DNA of 64,000 bases. It comes from Nevskia sp. (GTDB taxonomy: Bacteria > Pseudomonadota > Gammaproteobacteria > Nevskiales > Nevskiaceae). Location of the stretch: assembly GCF_021732705.1 (NCBI RefSeq), contig NZ_JAKFUM010000016.1, forward strand, positions 196,810 to 260,809, read 5' to 3'. Under the pieces are notes generated by a model, which was not told the DNA's origin, did not search any database, and saw only the letters and a list, made by a program, of their open reading frames with translations. A program made the position numbers and the translations under genes. This document shows positions 11,257 to 19,119 of this stretch, in pieces. Numbering within the stretch: the stretch's first letter is position 1; each line of letters begins with the position of its first letter.

Positions 11257-11952
11257 TCAGGCCCGTCCGCAGGCGAGATTGGCCGGCACCGCGACATCCA
11301 TCAGCCGCGGATTCGGCAGGTTCAGCGCGTTCATGATCGCGATGTACTCGGCCTCGGTCTTGCCGGCCAGGCGCGGGTTGTCGCGCTTCTCCGCGCCGAT
11401 GGTCGACGCCAGCCGGCCCTTGTAGTCGTGCCCCGGATAGACGATCACCTCATCCGGCAGGCGGAACAGCTTGTTGACGATCGAATCCCAGCTCTTGCGC
11501 GGATCGCCGCCCTGAAAGTCGGTGCGGCCAGTACCGCCGATCAGCAGCACGTCGCCGGTGAACACGCCTTTCGGCTGCGCCGGATCGAGCACGAAACTGA
11601 ACGATTCATCGGTGTGGCCCGGCGTGTAGACCGCCTGCAGGCGGACGCCGTCGATGTCGAGGACGTCGCCGTCATGGACCTGCATCGACACGCATTCGGC
11701 CTTGGTGTACGCCCCCATCACCGTCACGCAGCCGGTTGCGCTGCGCAGGTCGCCCAGCGCGGTGATGTGATCGGCGTGCGTGTGCGTGTCGATCGCCTTG
11801 ACCAGCTTCAGGTCGAGCGCCGCGATCGCCGCCAGATACTCCGCCGCGCGCTCTTTGACCGGGTCGATCAGCACCGCCTCGCGGCCGCGCCCGGAGGCCA
11901 GCAGATAGGTGTGGGTACTCGATTCGGGATCGAAGAATTGCTGCAGGATCAT
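11257..11952 (-). CDS. ETHE1-type persulfide dioxygenase (metallo-beta-lactamase fold)
   Basis: Mononuclear iron enzyme of 231 residues that oxidises glutathione persulfide to sulfite. The metallo-beta-lactamase motif HTHADH is at 57-62, the second-shell and metal ligands PGHT (His113) and FTGD (Asp134) follow, and the ETHE1/Blh-specific segment GTGRTDFQ is at about 140-147. Its ATG at 11952 overlaps the stop of the upstream membrane-protein gene by four bases (ATGA), indicating translational coupling. With the two YeeE/YedE proteins and the divergent CsoR-family regulator it forms a sulfide/persulfide handling operon like the Blh operons of other proteobacteria. Confidence 0.87.
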   Translation of the reverse strand: MILQQFFDPESSTHTYLLASGRGREAVLIDPVKERAAEYLAAIAALDLKLVKAIDTHTHADHITALGDLRSATGCVTVMGAYTKAECVSMQVHDGDVLDIDGVRLQAVYTPGHTDESFSFVLDPAQPKGVFTGDVLLIGGTGRTDFQGGDPRKSWDSIVNKLFRLPDEVIVYPGHDYKGRLASTIGAEKRDNPRLAGKTEAEYIAIMNALNLPNPRLMDVAVPANLACGRA

Positions 11953-12416
11953 GCCGGTGTCTTCTGCACGAATGCTGCCAGCGCCATGCCGGCGACCATG
12001 GCCGCGCAGAAACCGAGCACCGGCAGCGCGCCGCTCGACAGCGACGCCAGCGCCGGCCCCGGGCAGAAGCCGGACAGGCCCCAGCCGATCCCGAAACAGG
12101 CTGCACCGAGCAGCAGGCGGCCATCGAGATCGTGGCGCGTCGGCAGCGTGAAGCGCGTATCGAACAGCGGCTGCGTGCGCGTGCGCCGCGTCAGCCAGTA
12201 CGCCGGGATGTTGACCAGCAGCGCCCCGCCCATGACGAAGGCCAGCGTCGGGTCCCACCGCCCGGCCAGATCGAGGAAACCCTGCACGCGCGCCGGATCG
12301 GTCATGCCGGAATAGCTCAGGCCCAGCCCAAACAGCAGTCCGACCACCAGCGCCGCCAGCCCGTTGCGCAGCGCGACGTTCGGCACGGCAGCCGGCGTCT
12401 CGATCGACGCGTTCAT
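11949..12416 (-). CDS. YeeE/YedE half-transporter (DUF6691-type)
   Basis: Membrane protein of 155 residues with four predicted hydrophobic segments and the family's sulfur-transport hallmark GLSGFCPGPAL at about 116-126, where a conserved cysteine sits in the pore. Half-size YeeE/YedE proteins act in pairs; this one follows another half protein with ATGA overlaps on both sides, so all three minus-strand genes are coupled. Full-length relatives import thiosulfate; the exact sulfur species here is unknown. Function is inferred from family and from the persulfide dioxygenase partner. Confidence 0.82.
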   Translation of the reverse strand: MNASIETPAAVPNVALRNGLAALVVGLLFGLGLSYSGMTDPARVQGFLDLAGRWDPTLAFVMGGALLVNIPAYWLTRRTRTQPLFDTRFTLPTRHDLDGRLLLGAACFGIGWGLSGFCPGPALASLSSGALPVLGFCAAMVAGMALAAFVQKTPA

Positions 12417-12850
12417 GACGTCACCCCGTGCCGCAGCACGAACACGGTCAGGAAGCCGAAGGCCATGAACGTGAGCGTCGCGATGATCGAGCGCTTCGAG
12501 AACCTCGCCATGCCGCAGACCCCGTGCCCGGACGTGCAGCCGTTGCCCAGTCGCGTGCCGAAGCCGACCAGCACGCCGCCGAGGCCGAGCGCCAGCCAGC
12601 CGGTCGGCAGGCTCACCGCAGGCGCACCGGCGAACGCGGCCAGCAGCAGCGGCCCGAGCAGCAGACCGACGACAAACAGCTTGCGCCACAGCGCGTCGGC
12701 CGGATCGCGATTGAACAGCAGCCCGCCGACGATGCCGCTGATGCCGGCCACGCGGCCGCTGAACAGCATCAGCATCGCAGCGGACAGGCCGATCAGCAGC
12801 CCGCCGATCAGGCCTCGCTGCCAGGCGTCGAAATCGATCAGGACATTCAT
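12413..12850 (-). CDS. YeeE/YedE half-transporter
   Basis: Membrane protein of 145 residues with several hydrophobic segments and the YeeE/YedE signature GNGCTSGHGVCGMAR about three-quarters along, which holds two cysteines. It pairs with the half protein encoded immediately downstream (four-base overlap). The ATG at 12850 is preferred: a GGAG lies 11 bases before it. A GTG at 12862 would add four residues but overlaps that GGAG. The promoter and the CsoR-type operator lie in the following 120 bases, shared with the divergent regulator. Confidence 0.82.
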   Translation of the reverse strand: MNVLIDFDAWQRGLIGGLLIGLSAAMLMLFSGRVAGISGIVGGLLFNRDPADALWRKLFVVGLLLGPLLLAAFAGAPAVSLPTGWLALGLGGVLVGFGTRLGNGCTSGHGVCGMARFSKRSIIATLTFMAFGFLTVFVLRHGVTS

Positions 12851-12910
12851 GTCGGGGTTCACTCCGGAATCAGGTCGGCCGGCCCCGCCGGGCCATCCGG
12901 CGGTACGGAA

Positions 12911-12930
12911 ATATACTCAGGGGGGTATAC
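12911..12930. promoter_or_regulatory. Candidate CsoR/FrmR-family operator
   Basis: The sequence ATATACTCAGGGGGGTATAC shows the family pattern of a G-tract between an inverted pair of TATAC-like arms. It lies between the divergent transporter operon and the CsoR-family gene, about 44 bases before the regulator start. The surrounding gene pair makes autoregulation and repression of the sulfur operon the natural reading. Confidence 0.65.
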
Positions 12931-12973
12931 TGAAAATGCAAGCCGACGGTAGCGTCCGCGCGAGGAAGTTCTG

Positions 12974-13243
12974 ATGACATTCGATGACGACAACCGCAAG
13001 GCCATCATCACGCGGCTCAAGCGCGTCGAAGGTCAGGTGCGCGGCATCCAGGCGATGATCGACGGCGGTGCGGACTGCGAAAAGGTTGCTCAGCAGCTCG
13101 CCGCTGCACGCAAGGCGCTGGACAAGGCGTTCTACGAGATGATGGCCTGCGCGATGCGCGCGCAGATGGATGCGGCACCCGACCTCGCTTCCGCCCAGGC
13201 CGTGGCCGGACAGATGACGCGAATGCTGGCGCGCTTAGGCTGA
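12974..13243 (+). CDS. CsoR/FrmR-family transcriptional repressor, probably sulfur-responsive
   Basis: All-helical repressor of 89 residues with the family opening ITRLKRVEGQVRGI. Cys35 is the invariant family cysteine. The second cysteine is at 59, one residue before the position that is histidine in CsoR and FrmR by my alignment, and no cysteine occurs 29 residues after Cys35 as in copper CsoR or the persulfide sensor CstR. The metal site therefore looks absent, which fits a thiol or persulfide sensor of a different geometry. The divergent neighbours (persulfide dioxygenase, YeeE/YedE) support that. The gene has a candidate operator in its upstream region. Confidence 0.8.
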   Translation: MTFDDDNRKAIITRLKRVEGQVRGIQAMIDGGADCEKVAQQLAAARKALDKAFYEMMACAMRAQMDAAPDLASAQAVAGQMTRMLARLG

Positions 13244-13346
13244 AGCACCCGACGCCAGTCCAGCATCCGGCGCTCAAGCTGCACTGATCGCGGCCGATAC
13301 GCCCGGATTGACGCGCGTTCGCGTCGCCACGCGGTCACCCCGCCCG

Positions 13347-14972
13347 ATGAAGCCAGCGCCAGCCTCGCCCGCGCCCGGAATTGCCGTCGCCAAGGTCGCC
13401 GTCACGGGCGCCGCCACGGGTGCGGCTTCTGGCGCGCTGGCTGCGCTGCTGCAGCAGATGCAGCGCCGCAGCGACTTTCCGGCGGCGTCTGCCGCCATCG
13501 TCGCGATCAACCGTGTCGCGTCGTCGGAAGACGGCGATGCCACCACGCTCGCGTCGGCGATCCTCAAGGACTACGCGCTGACCAAGCGCATCCTGCGGCT
13601 GGTGAACTCGGTGCCGTACGGGCAGTTCGCCGGCCAGCGGGTCTCGACCATTTCGCGCGCGATCGTGATCCTCGGCGTCGACACCATCCGCAGCATGACG
13701 GTGTCGCTGCTGCTGTTCGACCAGATTCGCGACCGGGCGCGCGCCGAGTCGCTGGCCATCGAGTTCCTGCGCGCCAGCCTCGCCGCACTGATTGCCCGCG
13801 CGCTGTGCCCGATCGCGATTCGCGGCAACGCCGAAGAAGCCTATCTGTGCGGCCTGTTCCATTCGCTCGGCCGGATCATCGCCTGCTGCTATTTCCATGA
13901 CGAGGCGCAGTCGATCCGCCACCTGCGCGAACGCGAACATCTGGACGAGGATCAGGCCGCGGCCCGCGTGCTCGGCGTCAGCTACGAGGCGCTCGGCATG
14001 GCGGTGGCGCAGGGCTGGGGCTTTCCGGACAGCATCGTGCACAGCCTGCAGCGCCTCGTGCCCGGCCGCGATCCGTCGCCCGGCCATCCGCTCGATGGCC
14101 TGCGTGCGCTGAGCAGCTTCAGCGCCACCGTGGCGGAACTGATCGAATCGACCCTCCCGGCCGAGCGCAGCGCGGCGATCGAGCGCCTGTGCCGGCGCTA
14201 TCGCGACTATCTGACCCTGACGCCGAAACAGGTCGACGGCGCCACCGAAGCCGCGATCGACGGACTGTTCGATCTGGCCGCGATCTTCAATCTCGACATC
14301 GCCCGCAGCCCGCTCGGCGAACCGCTGCGGCAGGCGCGCAGGACCGCCGCCGCACCGCCGGCATCACCGCCGTTCGCGGTCCCGGCCGAACCGGAACCGG
14401 ACGCGGCGCTGGTCCACGACGAGCCGCTGCGCGCCGAGCCGATCAACGACTGCGATGCGCTGCTGACTGCCGGCATCCAGGAACTGAGCAACGCCCTGCT
14501 CGATGACGGCCCGCTGGCGGACATCCTGCGCATCGGCGCGGAAACGGTTTTCCGGGCGCTGACGGTGCGCCGGGTGATCCTGTGCCTGCGCGACGGTCGC
14601 ACGCAGCGCATGGTCGGCCGCCTCGCGTTCGGCGACGACCCCGCCCAGCCGCCCGGCCGCTTCCAGTTCCCGCTGCCGGCCGAGAACGCCGCCGATGCGC
14701 CACTGTTCAACCTGATCCTGGCGCAGGACATCGACGTGCTGGTCGCGAACGCGGCCGACGCGAAGATCCGCGAGCGGCTGCCGGACTGGTATCGCGCGCA
14801 CTTCGATGCGCCGAGCTTTCTGGTGATGCCGATGCGGCTGCGGCAGTCGAGCGTCGCGATGCTCTATGCCGATGTCGCGGCGGCAGGCGCCCTGCAGATC
14901 GCGCCGAAAACCTTCGCGCTGCTGCGCACCTTGCGCAATCAGCTGGTGCTCGCGATCAAGCAGCAGCGCTGA
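13347..14972 (+). CDS. HDOD-domain protein with C-terminal GAF-like domain
   Basis: Predicted cytoplasmic signalling protein of 541 residues. Residues of about 35-250 form an HDOD domain, a catalytically inactive relative of HD phosphodiesterases; the segment from ILKDYALTKRILRLVNS through the long helical run is typical. A proline/alanine-rich linker (about 330-370) leads to a C-terminal region (about 380-541) resembling a GAF-type sensor. The ATG at 13347 is preferred over a TTG at 13308. The gene is convergent with the YCF48-like gene and has no operon partner. HDOD-GAF proteins often act in motility or second-messenger control; no specific role can be assigned. Confidence 0.78.
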   Translation: MKPAPASPAPGIAVAKVAVTGAATGAASGALAALLQQMQRRSDFPAASAAIVAINRVASSEDGDATTLASAILKDYALTKRILRLVNSVPYGQFAGQRVSTISRAIVILGVDTIRSMTVSLLLFDQIRDRARAESLAIEFLRASLAALIARALCPIAIRGNAEEAYLCGLFHSLGRIIACCYFHDEAQSIRHLREREHLDEDQAAARVLGVSYEALGMAVAQGWGFPDSIVHSLQRLVPGRDPSPGHPLDGLRALSSFSATVAELIESTLPAERSAAIERLCRRYRDYLTLTPKQVDGATEAAIDGLFDLAAIFNLDIARSPLGEPLRQARRTAAAPPASPPFAVPAEPEPDAALVHDEPLRAEPINDCDALLTAGIQELSNALLDDGPLADILRIGAETVFRALTVRRVILCLRDGRTQRMVGRLAFGDDPAQPPGRFQFPLPAENAADAPLFNLILAQDIDVLVANAADAKIRERLPDWYRAHFDAPSFLVMPMRLRQSSVAMLYADVAAAGALQIAPKTFALLRTLRNQLVLAIKQQR

Positions 14973-14996
14973 GCAGCCTCGCGCAGCGCTGGAGGT

Positions 14997-16031
14997 TCAG
15001 CGCAGCGCGGCCGGCGAGACCCGGACGATGCGGCCCGCGTGACCGGCCAGCAGCACCGAATTCCCGTCGCCGGCCGGCGTCATCGCGGCATACCAGCCGC
15101 CGCCGATGCGGTCGTCCGCCACCGCCTGCCAGCGCAGTTTGCCGGCATCGTCCGGCGTGCCGCGGCGCAGGCCATAGGTCGTGCAGACCAGCACGCCGTC
15201 ACCCACCGGGACAACGCCGAGCAGAATTTCGCGGGTGCCGGAATCGATCGGCTGCCAGCTCGCGCCGCCATCGGCCGTCATCAGCAGCGCACCATCCTGT
15301 CCGCCGGCATAGCCACGTCCGCCCGGCGTCAGGCTCAGCGCGAACAGGGAGGCGTCGCCCTTCTGGTTCGCCAGATCGCCGACATGCAGCACTTTCCACT
15401 CTGCCGCGCCGCTAATTGCGCTGCGCAGGATGAAGCCGCCTTCGCCCGCCACGGTCACGGTGCCATCGGTGCCGAGCGACACCGCATAGAGATGAGGCTC
15501 GATGCCCTGCTCGGACATCACCGCCCAGTCCGGCTTGAAAGCCGACCACGTGCCGCCGCCATCGGCCGACTTCAGGATGGTGCCGAACGCGCCGACCGCG
15601 ATGGCAACGCCTGCCTCGTCGATGGCCACGGCAAACAGGCGCTGATCGCTGCCGCTGTCGACCGTCCGCCAGTCGCCGCCGCCGCTGCGCACCAGCACCG
15701 TGCCGCCCTGCCCGACCGCAATCTGCCGCGCGCCCGCGGTCGCCACGCCGAGCAGGCCGAGACCGGTCACCGGCTTCTGCTCGACCCAGGTCTGGCCATG
15801 ATCGGCGGTCGTCAGCATCGTCCCTGCCGCTCCGACGGCTAGACCCCGCCCGTCGGCCGCCATCGACATCGCAAAGACCGCGTCGTGCGCCGTGCCGCGG
15901 CGAACGCTTTCGATTCCGGCTGGCGATGCGTCCGGTTGCGCGGGCGCGGCAATCGTGACGGTCGTTGCCACCAGCAGCGTTGCAGCCAGCATCGGCGCGG
16001 CAAGGGACAGCAGGCGGGTGTTCGGTCGCAT
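14997..16031 (-). CDS. Secreted YCF48-like beta-propeller protein
   Basis: Exported protein of 344 residues. A signal peptide occupies about the first 34 residues (basic start, hydrophobic run, AAPA cleavage region). The rest consists of repeated BNR/YCF48-type blades with motifs such as TTADHGQTW, KSADGGGTW and MTADGGASW, and GAFGTILKS-like strands between them. YCF48 itself is a photosystem II assembly factor; bacterial homologues outside phototrophs are periplasmic proteins of unknown role, often beside RND exporters. No such exporter is in view. The ATG at 16031 is chosen over a TTG 15 bases upstream. Confidence 0.72.
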   Translation of the reverse strand: MRPNTRLLSLAAPMLAATLLVATTVTIAAPAQPDASPAGIESVRRGTAHDAVFAMSMAADGRGLAVGAAGTMLTTADHGQTWVEQKPVTGLGLLGVATAGARQIAVGQGGTVLVRSGGGDWRTVDSGSDQRLFAVAIDEAGVAIAVGAFGTILKSADGGGTWSAFKPDWAVMSEQGIEPHLYAVSLGTDGTVTVAGEGGFILRSAISGAAEWKVLHVGDLANQKGDASLFALSLTPGGRGYAGGQDGALLMTADGGASWQPIDSGTREILLGVVPVGDGVLVCTTYGLRRGTPDDAGKLRWQAVADDRIGGGWYAAMTPAGDGNSVLLAGHAGRIVRVSPAALR

Positions 16032-16205
16032 GGCGTGACTCGTCAACGGGTTTGCAGACAGGTTCAGATCGCAATGGTCGGCATGGCCGCGCCATCACGG
16101 CAGACGGACTTTGACCGAATCGCTGCGGCAAAAAAAGAGCGCGCCACCGCGTGCGACGCTGACGATCAGCGACAATCCCACGGTCCTTCGTCGCCCACGT
16201 TCCGC

Positions 16206-17162
16206 ATGCCCCGTCTCGCCATCATCGGCGCCGGCATCACCGGCCTCAGCACCGCCCGCTCGCTCGCTGCGCACCCGGCCTTCGGCGCGGCTTCGTTGTG
16301 CCTGTTCGACAAGGGCCGACGCCCCGGCGGTCGCCTCGCCTCGCGCGAAACCGAATTCGGCAGCTTCGATCACGGCGTGCAGCGCGCGCTGCTCGGCGAG
16401 CCCGCGGCACAGATTCATGGCGCGGGCACCCTGCGCGCCTGGCCCGCGGCCGATTCGTTGTCTGAAAGCCCGTCATGGATTGCCGAGCCGACGATGAATC
16501 GGCTGGCGCAAGCCTGGTCGCAAGGCCTCGACTGCCGCTGCAGCGTCACCGTGACCGGCCTGGCCCGCGACGGTCATCAATGGCGGCTCGGCTTTGATCG
16601 CGAACAGGACGACGCGCTGTTCGATCAGGTGCTGCTGACCATCCCGACGCCGCAGGCGCTTGCCCTGCTTGGCACGGCCGGTATCGAAAACGCGGCGTTG
16701 TCCGCCGTCCGCTACCAGCCGAACTGGACCGTGATGTGGACCCCGTCGATCCCGCTTCCGCCGACCGCTGACCATTGGGCTGGCACTGCCAACGACCCGA
16801 TTGCCTGGCTCGCCCGCGAAGACCTGAAACCCGGGCGCGTTGGCCCGCCCCGGCTGACGATCCAGGCGAGCGCAGCGTGGTCGATCGAGCACCTCGAGCG
16901 TCCCGCTGATGAAGTCGCCGCACGACTGATCAGCATCGCCGCGGAAGTGCTCGGTCTGCCGGCAGACGCCCGACCGATCTACGCCTCCGCCCACCGCTGG
17001 CGCTACGCCTTCGTCGAACAGCCGATCGGTGTTGCCGCCTTCGAACTCGCCCCGGGGCTGTATTACGCCAGCGACGCCTGTCTCGGCAGCAATGTCGCGC
17101 AGGCCCTGAGCGCCGGTGAAGCCGCTGCAGCGCTCATCGGCGCCAACATCGATAACGCCTGA
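16206..17162 (+). CDS. Renalase-like FAD-dependent amine oxidase
   Basis: Flavoprotein of 318 residues with the N-terminal dinucleotide-binding motif IGAGITG (about 6-12), an RRPGGRLASR segment typical of amine-oxidase/renalase flavoproteins, and a C-terminal FAD segment around LYYASDACLGSNVAQAL. Bacterial renalase relatives oxidise inhibitory dihydropyridine isomers of NAD(P)H; that activity is a family inference. The ATG at 16206 begins directly with the FAD motif. Although the frame is open upstream, that part lies across from the YCF48-like gene and carries no family sequence. It stands alone, divergent from its left neighbour. Confidence 0.75.
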   Translation: MPRLAIIGAGITGLSTARSLAAHPAFGAASLCLFDKGRRPGGRLASRETEFGSFDHGVQRALLGEPAAQIHGAGTLRAWPAADSLSESPSWIAEPTMNRLAQAWSQGLDCRCSVTVTGLARDGHQWRLGFDREQDDALFDQVLLTIPTPQALALLGTAGIENAALSAVRYQPNWTVMWTPSIPLPPTADHWAGTANDPIAWLAREDLKPGRVGPPRLTIQASAAWSIEHLERPADEVAARLISIAAEVLGLPADARPIYASAHRWRYAFVEQPIGVAAFELAPGLYYASDACLGSNVAQALSAGEAAAALIGANIDNA

Positions 17163-17269
17163 CACGATAAGTAGCGCGTTATTCGCTGGCCCGGATTTAT
17201 CCGATCTGTACTGAAACTGCAGCAATAAACCCAATGGGATCCGTCAGTTAAACGGACTGCCAAGCAAGG

Positions 17270-17848
17270 TCATCGCCGCCCGTGCGGCGCCTCGAACAGC
17301 ACCGACTGCGCCGCCGTGACCGACGCTCGCCCGCGCCTCGGCGCCGCCGGCTTCATGTCGTGGAACGCAACCGGCGGGCGGCCGAAGTAGATCATCACTG
17401 CCATCCACTCCGGGCCATGCGGCTCACGGACCTTCGGCAGATACCAGTCGACCACCAGATGCGCGATTTCGTGCGGGATCGTCTGCTGGATCATCCGCAC
17501 CGGATAGCGGTTCAGCAGCTCGGGGTGGATGCGGATCCACTGCTCGGGCAGCGCCCGCGGTCGCACCATAGTCGCCGCCATGCCGGCGATGCCGCCCTTC
17601 AGGTCGTAATGCACCTTCGGCCGAGGAATCGGCGCGCCGAGCTGCGACAGATGCGGAATCGCCCGCGCCCGGTCGATCCAGTGATCGACCGCTGCCTCCA
17701 ACCTTCCGCGCACTTTCAACGGGTTGCGACCGTCGGCACCTGCTTCCCACTCGGTTCCGCCGGCATCGCGAACCAGCGGCACGGTCGCCCACGGCGCCGT
17801 CAGCGGCTGGTTCCAGAAATCGTCGGGGCGGGCAGGTCGTCGCGTCAT
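17270..17848 (-). CDS. SprT-like zinc metallopeptidase domain protein
   Basis: Protein of 192 residues with the SprT-type zinc site HEIAH (126-130) and a downstream histidine at about 144 in REPHGPEWMAVM, which is the family's third ligand pattern. It lacks the C-terminal zinc ribbon of full SprT proteins; a separate 55-residue CxxC protein is encoded 75 bases upstream on the same strand, which could be a split partner, although that is speculation. The N-terminal 80 residues have no feature I recognise. Substrate unknown; eukaryotic relatives (Spartan) cleave DNA-protein crosslinks. Confidence 0.72.
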   Translation of the reverse strand: MTRRPARPDDFWNQPLTAPWATVPLVRDAGGTEWEAGADGRNPLKVRGRLEAAVDHWIDRARAIPHLSQLGAPIPRPKVHYDLKGGIAGMAATMVRPRALPEQWIRIHPELLNRYPVRMIQQTIPHEIAHLVVDWYLPKVREPHGPEWMAVMIYFGRPPVAFHDMKPAAPRRGRASVTAAQSVLFEAPHGRR

Positions 17849-17923
17849 TCGGCGCGGATCATGCCGAAAAACGACACCCGGCGGTAAATCGATCAGCAGA
17901 GCCCGCAGACAGCCTCGCCGCGC

Positions 17924-18091
17924 TCAATGCCGAGCCCCATTCCAGGTCCCGCCATAGCGATATCCCGGCCGCGCCTTCTCGAGCTTCAGGCACTCCGCAC
18001 ACGCGAACTGCCAGGTCTTGCTCGGCGCGATCTGGAAGCGATACGCGATCCGAACCTCCTGCAGACAGCGATCGCAAGCCTTGGTCTTCAT
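17924..18091 (-). CDS. Small zinc-ribbon protein, 55 residues
   Basis: Two CxxC pairs (CDRC near residue 6 and CAEC near residue 31) in a 55-residue basic protein form a probable zinc ribbon. The ATG at 18091 overlaps the stop of the HNH gene by four bases (ATGA), so the two are translationally coupled. The SprT-like gene follows after 75 bases. No name can be given; the operon context suggests a nucleic-acid or metallopeptidase accessory role. Confidence 0.65.
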   Translation of the reverse strand: MKTKACDRCLQEVRIAYRFQIAPSKTWQFACAECLKLEKARPGYRYGGTWNGARH

Positions 18092-18474
18092 TGACGCGCC
18101 TTCCCCCGACCCGCTACCCGCTGCCGAGCCGCCCATTCGACATGCCGCGCGATCAATGGCTCGTTCTTCAAGGCCTCGACCGTACTCAACCGCCGCCCCA
18201 AGGTCGCCTCATCGAAATGCTCATGAATGAACGCATGGCACTCCCGACACAGCCAAGCCCCCCGCAACCGCATCTCCATCACCGTGTACCGCTCGCGAAA
18301 CCAGCGCCGGTGATGAAGATGGCGGGGGATCAGGTGGTGGAAGGTCAGTTCCAGTGGCCGCGTACACAGCTCGCAACCGCCGCTATCCGGCACGCACGGG
18401 CGACGCGCAATCACGATGTGATCGCTCGCGGCTGCATCGCTGGCACTGTGATGAGATTTTTGCGACCGGATCAT
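18088..18474 (-). CDS. HNH nuclease-fold protein
   Basis: Protein of 128 residues with an HNH signature: zinc cysteines CELC (34-37) and CREC (76-79), the catalytic-type HH at about 46-47, and a histidine pair at 80 and 84. Small HNH proteins of this size act as nicking or structural nucleases. The gene is first of a three-gene minus-strand run (HNH, zinc ribbon, SprT). Its first 36 codons and its upstream region lie inside a tandem duplication: a second, truncated copy of the same 5' end is present at 18753-18826. The ATG at 18474 is the only good start. Confidence 0.72.
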   Translation of the reverse strand: MIRSQKSHHSASDAAASDHIVIARRPCVPDSGGCELCTRPLELTFHHLIPRHLHHRRWFRERYTVMEMRLRGAWLCRECHAFIHEHFDEATLGRRLSTVEALKNEPLIARHVEWAARQRVAGRGKARQ

Positions 18475-18752
18475 TCAAGTTGTACGGCTTGGGGCTGCCT
18501 GCGGTGATGCATCACCGTTTCGCGATGATGCAGCGCAGCGCGGGCGTTTGGAACCCCGAACAAGCCTGTCGGTGAAGACAATTTCAGCGGCTCATCTACA
18601 CCGGGAGCCTCATCAAGACTCAAAGTCGGCAATACCATTCGATCAACATGAAACGCCCGTATGCGCAGGCGTCTCATGTTTCGCCAGAATTAAATTGAGC
18701 CTGGTCCCTTTAATTCTACTTCAATTTAAATTGAGCCTGGCCCCTTATAATT
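18366..18752. repeat. Tandem duplication, copy A
   Basis: This 387-base stretch is repeated, diverged, at 18753-19077. It starts inside the HNH gene, covers that gene's 5' end and upstream DNA, and ends with two copies of the GAGCCTGGCCCCTTT-type motif (18688-18715 and 18723-18752). The best-conserved core runs from GATCATTCAAGT through TTTGGAACCCCGAACAAGCC to TGTTTCGCCAGAATT. Confidence 0.75.
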
Positions 18753-18826
18753 ACAGCTCGCAACCGGCGTTATCCGGCACGGATGGGCGACGGGCAATCG
18801 CGATGAGATCTTTGCGACCGGATCAT
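18753..18826 (-). pseudogene. Truncated 5' fragment of the HNH gene
   Basis: Reverse-strand sequence matching the first 36 or so codons of the HNH gene at 18363-18474. It has the same opening (ATG ATC CGG TCG CAA), then a deletion of about 30 bases, then codons for IARRPSVPDNAGCEL in a shifted frame. The frame hits a stop soon after the start and the rest of the gene is missing. It is a by-product of the tandem duplication. Confidence 0.7.
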
Positions 18827-18974
18827 TCAAGTTTCACGGCTCGGGGTTGCCTGCGATGATGCCGCGCTGCGCGGACGTTTGGAACCCCGAACAAGCCTGT
18901 CGGTGAAGACAATTTCAGCGGCCCGTCTACACCAAGAGCTTAATCAAGACTCAGAGTCAAAAATGCCATTCGAT

Positions 18975-19007
18975 AAAAAAGAGCCCGTAGGTGCGGGCGT
19001 TTTATGT
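18975..19007 (+). terminator. Rho-independent-type hairpin with T-run
   Basis: The stem GCCCG/CGGGC (18983-18987 with 18994-18998) is preceded by an A-run and followed by GTTTTATGTTT, so it could stop transcription in either direction. The equivalent place in copy A (about 18650-18672) has a diverged hairpin without the T-run. No gene obviously ends here on the plus strand; on the minus strand it lies after the lipoprotein gene. Confidence 0.5.
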
Positions 19008-19119
19008 TTCGCCAGAATTTAGTTGAGCCTGGCCCCTTTAATTTCCTTAAACTAAATTCAGCTTGGCCTCTTTATTTGGGTTTAACTCCCCCAGAGCTTC
19101 TTTAATTGGTGCTAAGCAA

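Larger units (their letters stand above)
18688..19077 (+). repeat. Left array of the GAGCCTGGCCCCTTTAATT motif (four copies)
   Basis: Four degenerate 28-30 base copies at 18688-18715, 18723-18752, 19016-19044 and 19049-19077, all in the same orientation. The core is ATTGAGCCTGGCCCCTTTAAT. An oppositely oriented set lies at 20074-20189 beyond the lipoprotein gene. Such motifs are common near REP-associated tyrosine transposases, and one is encoded at 20386. Confidence 0.7.
18753..19077. repeat. Tandem duplication, copy B
   Basis: Second copy of the 18366-18752 unit, directly adjacent and in the same orientation. It lacks about 30 bases that copy A has within the HNH coding part and has further small losses. 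It also ends with two GAGCCTGGCC-type motifs (19016-19044 and 19049-19077). Many base changes separate the copies, so the event is not recent. Confidence 0.75.
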
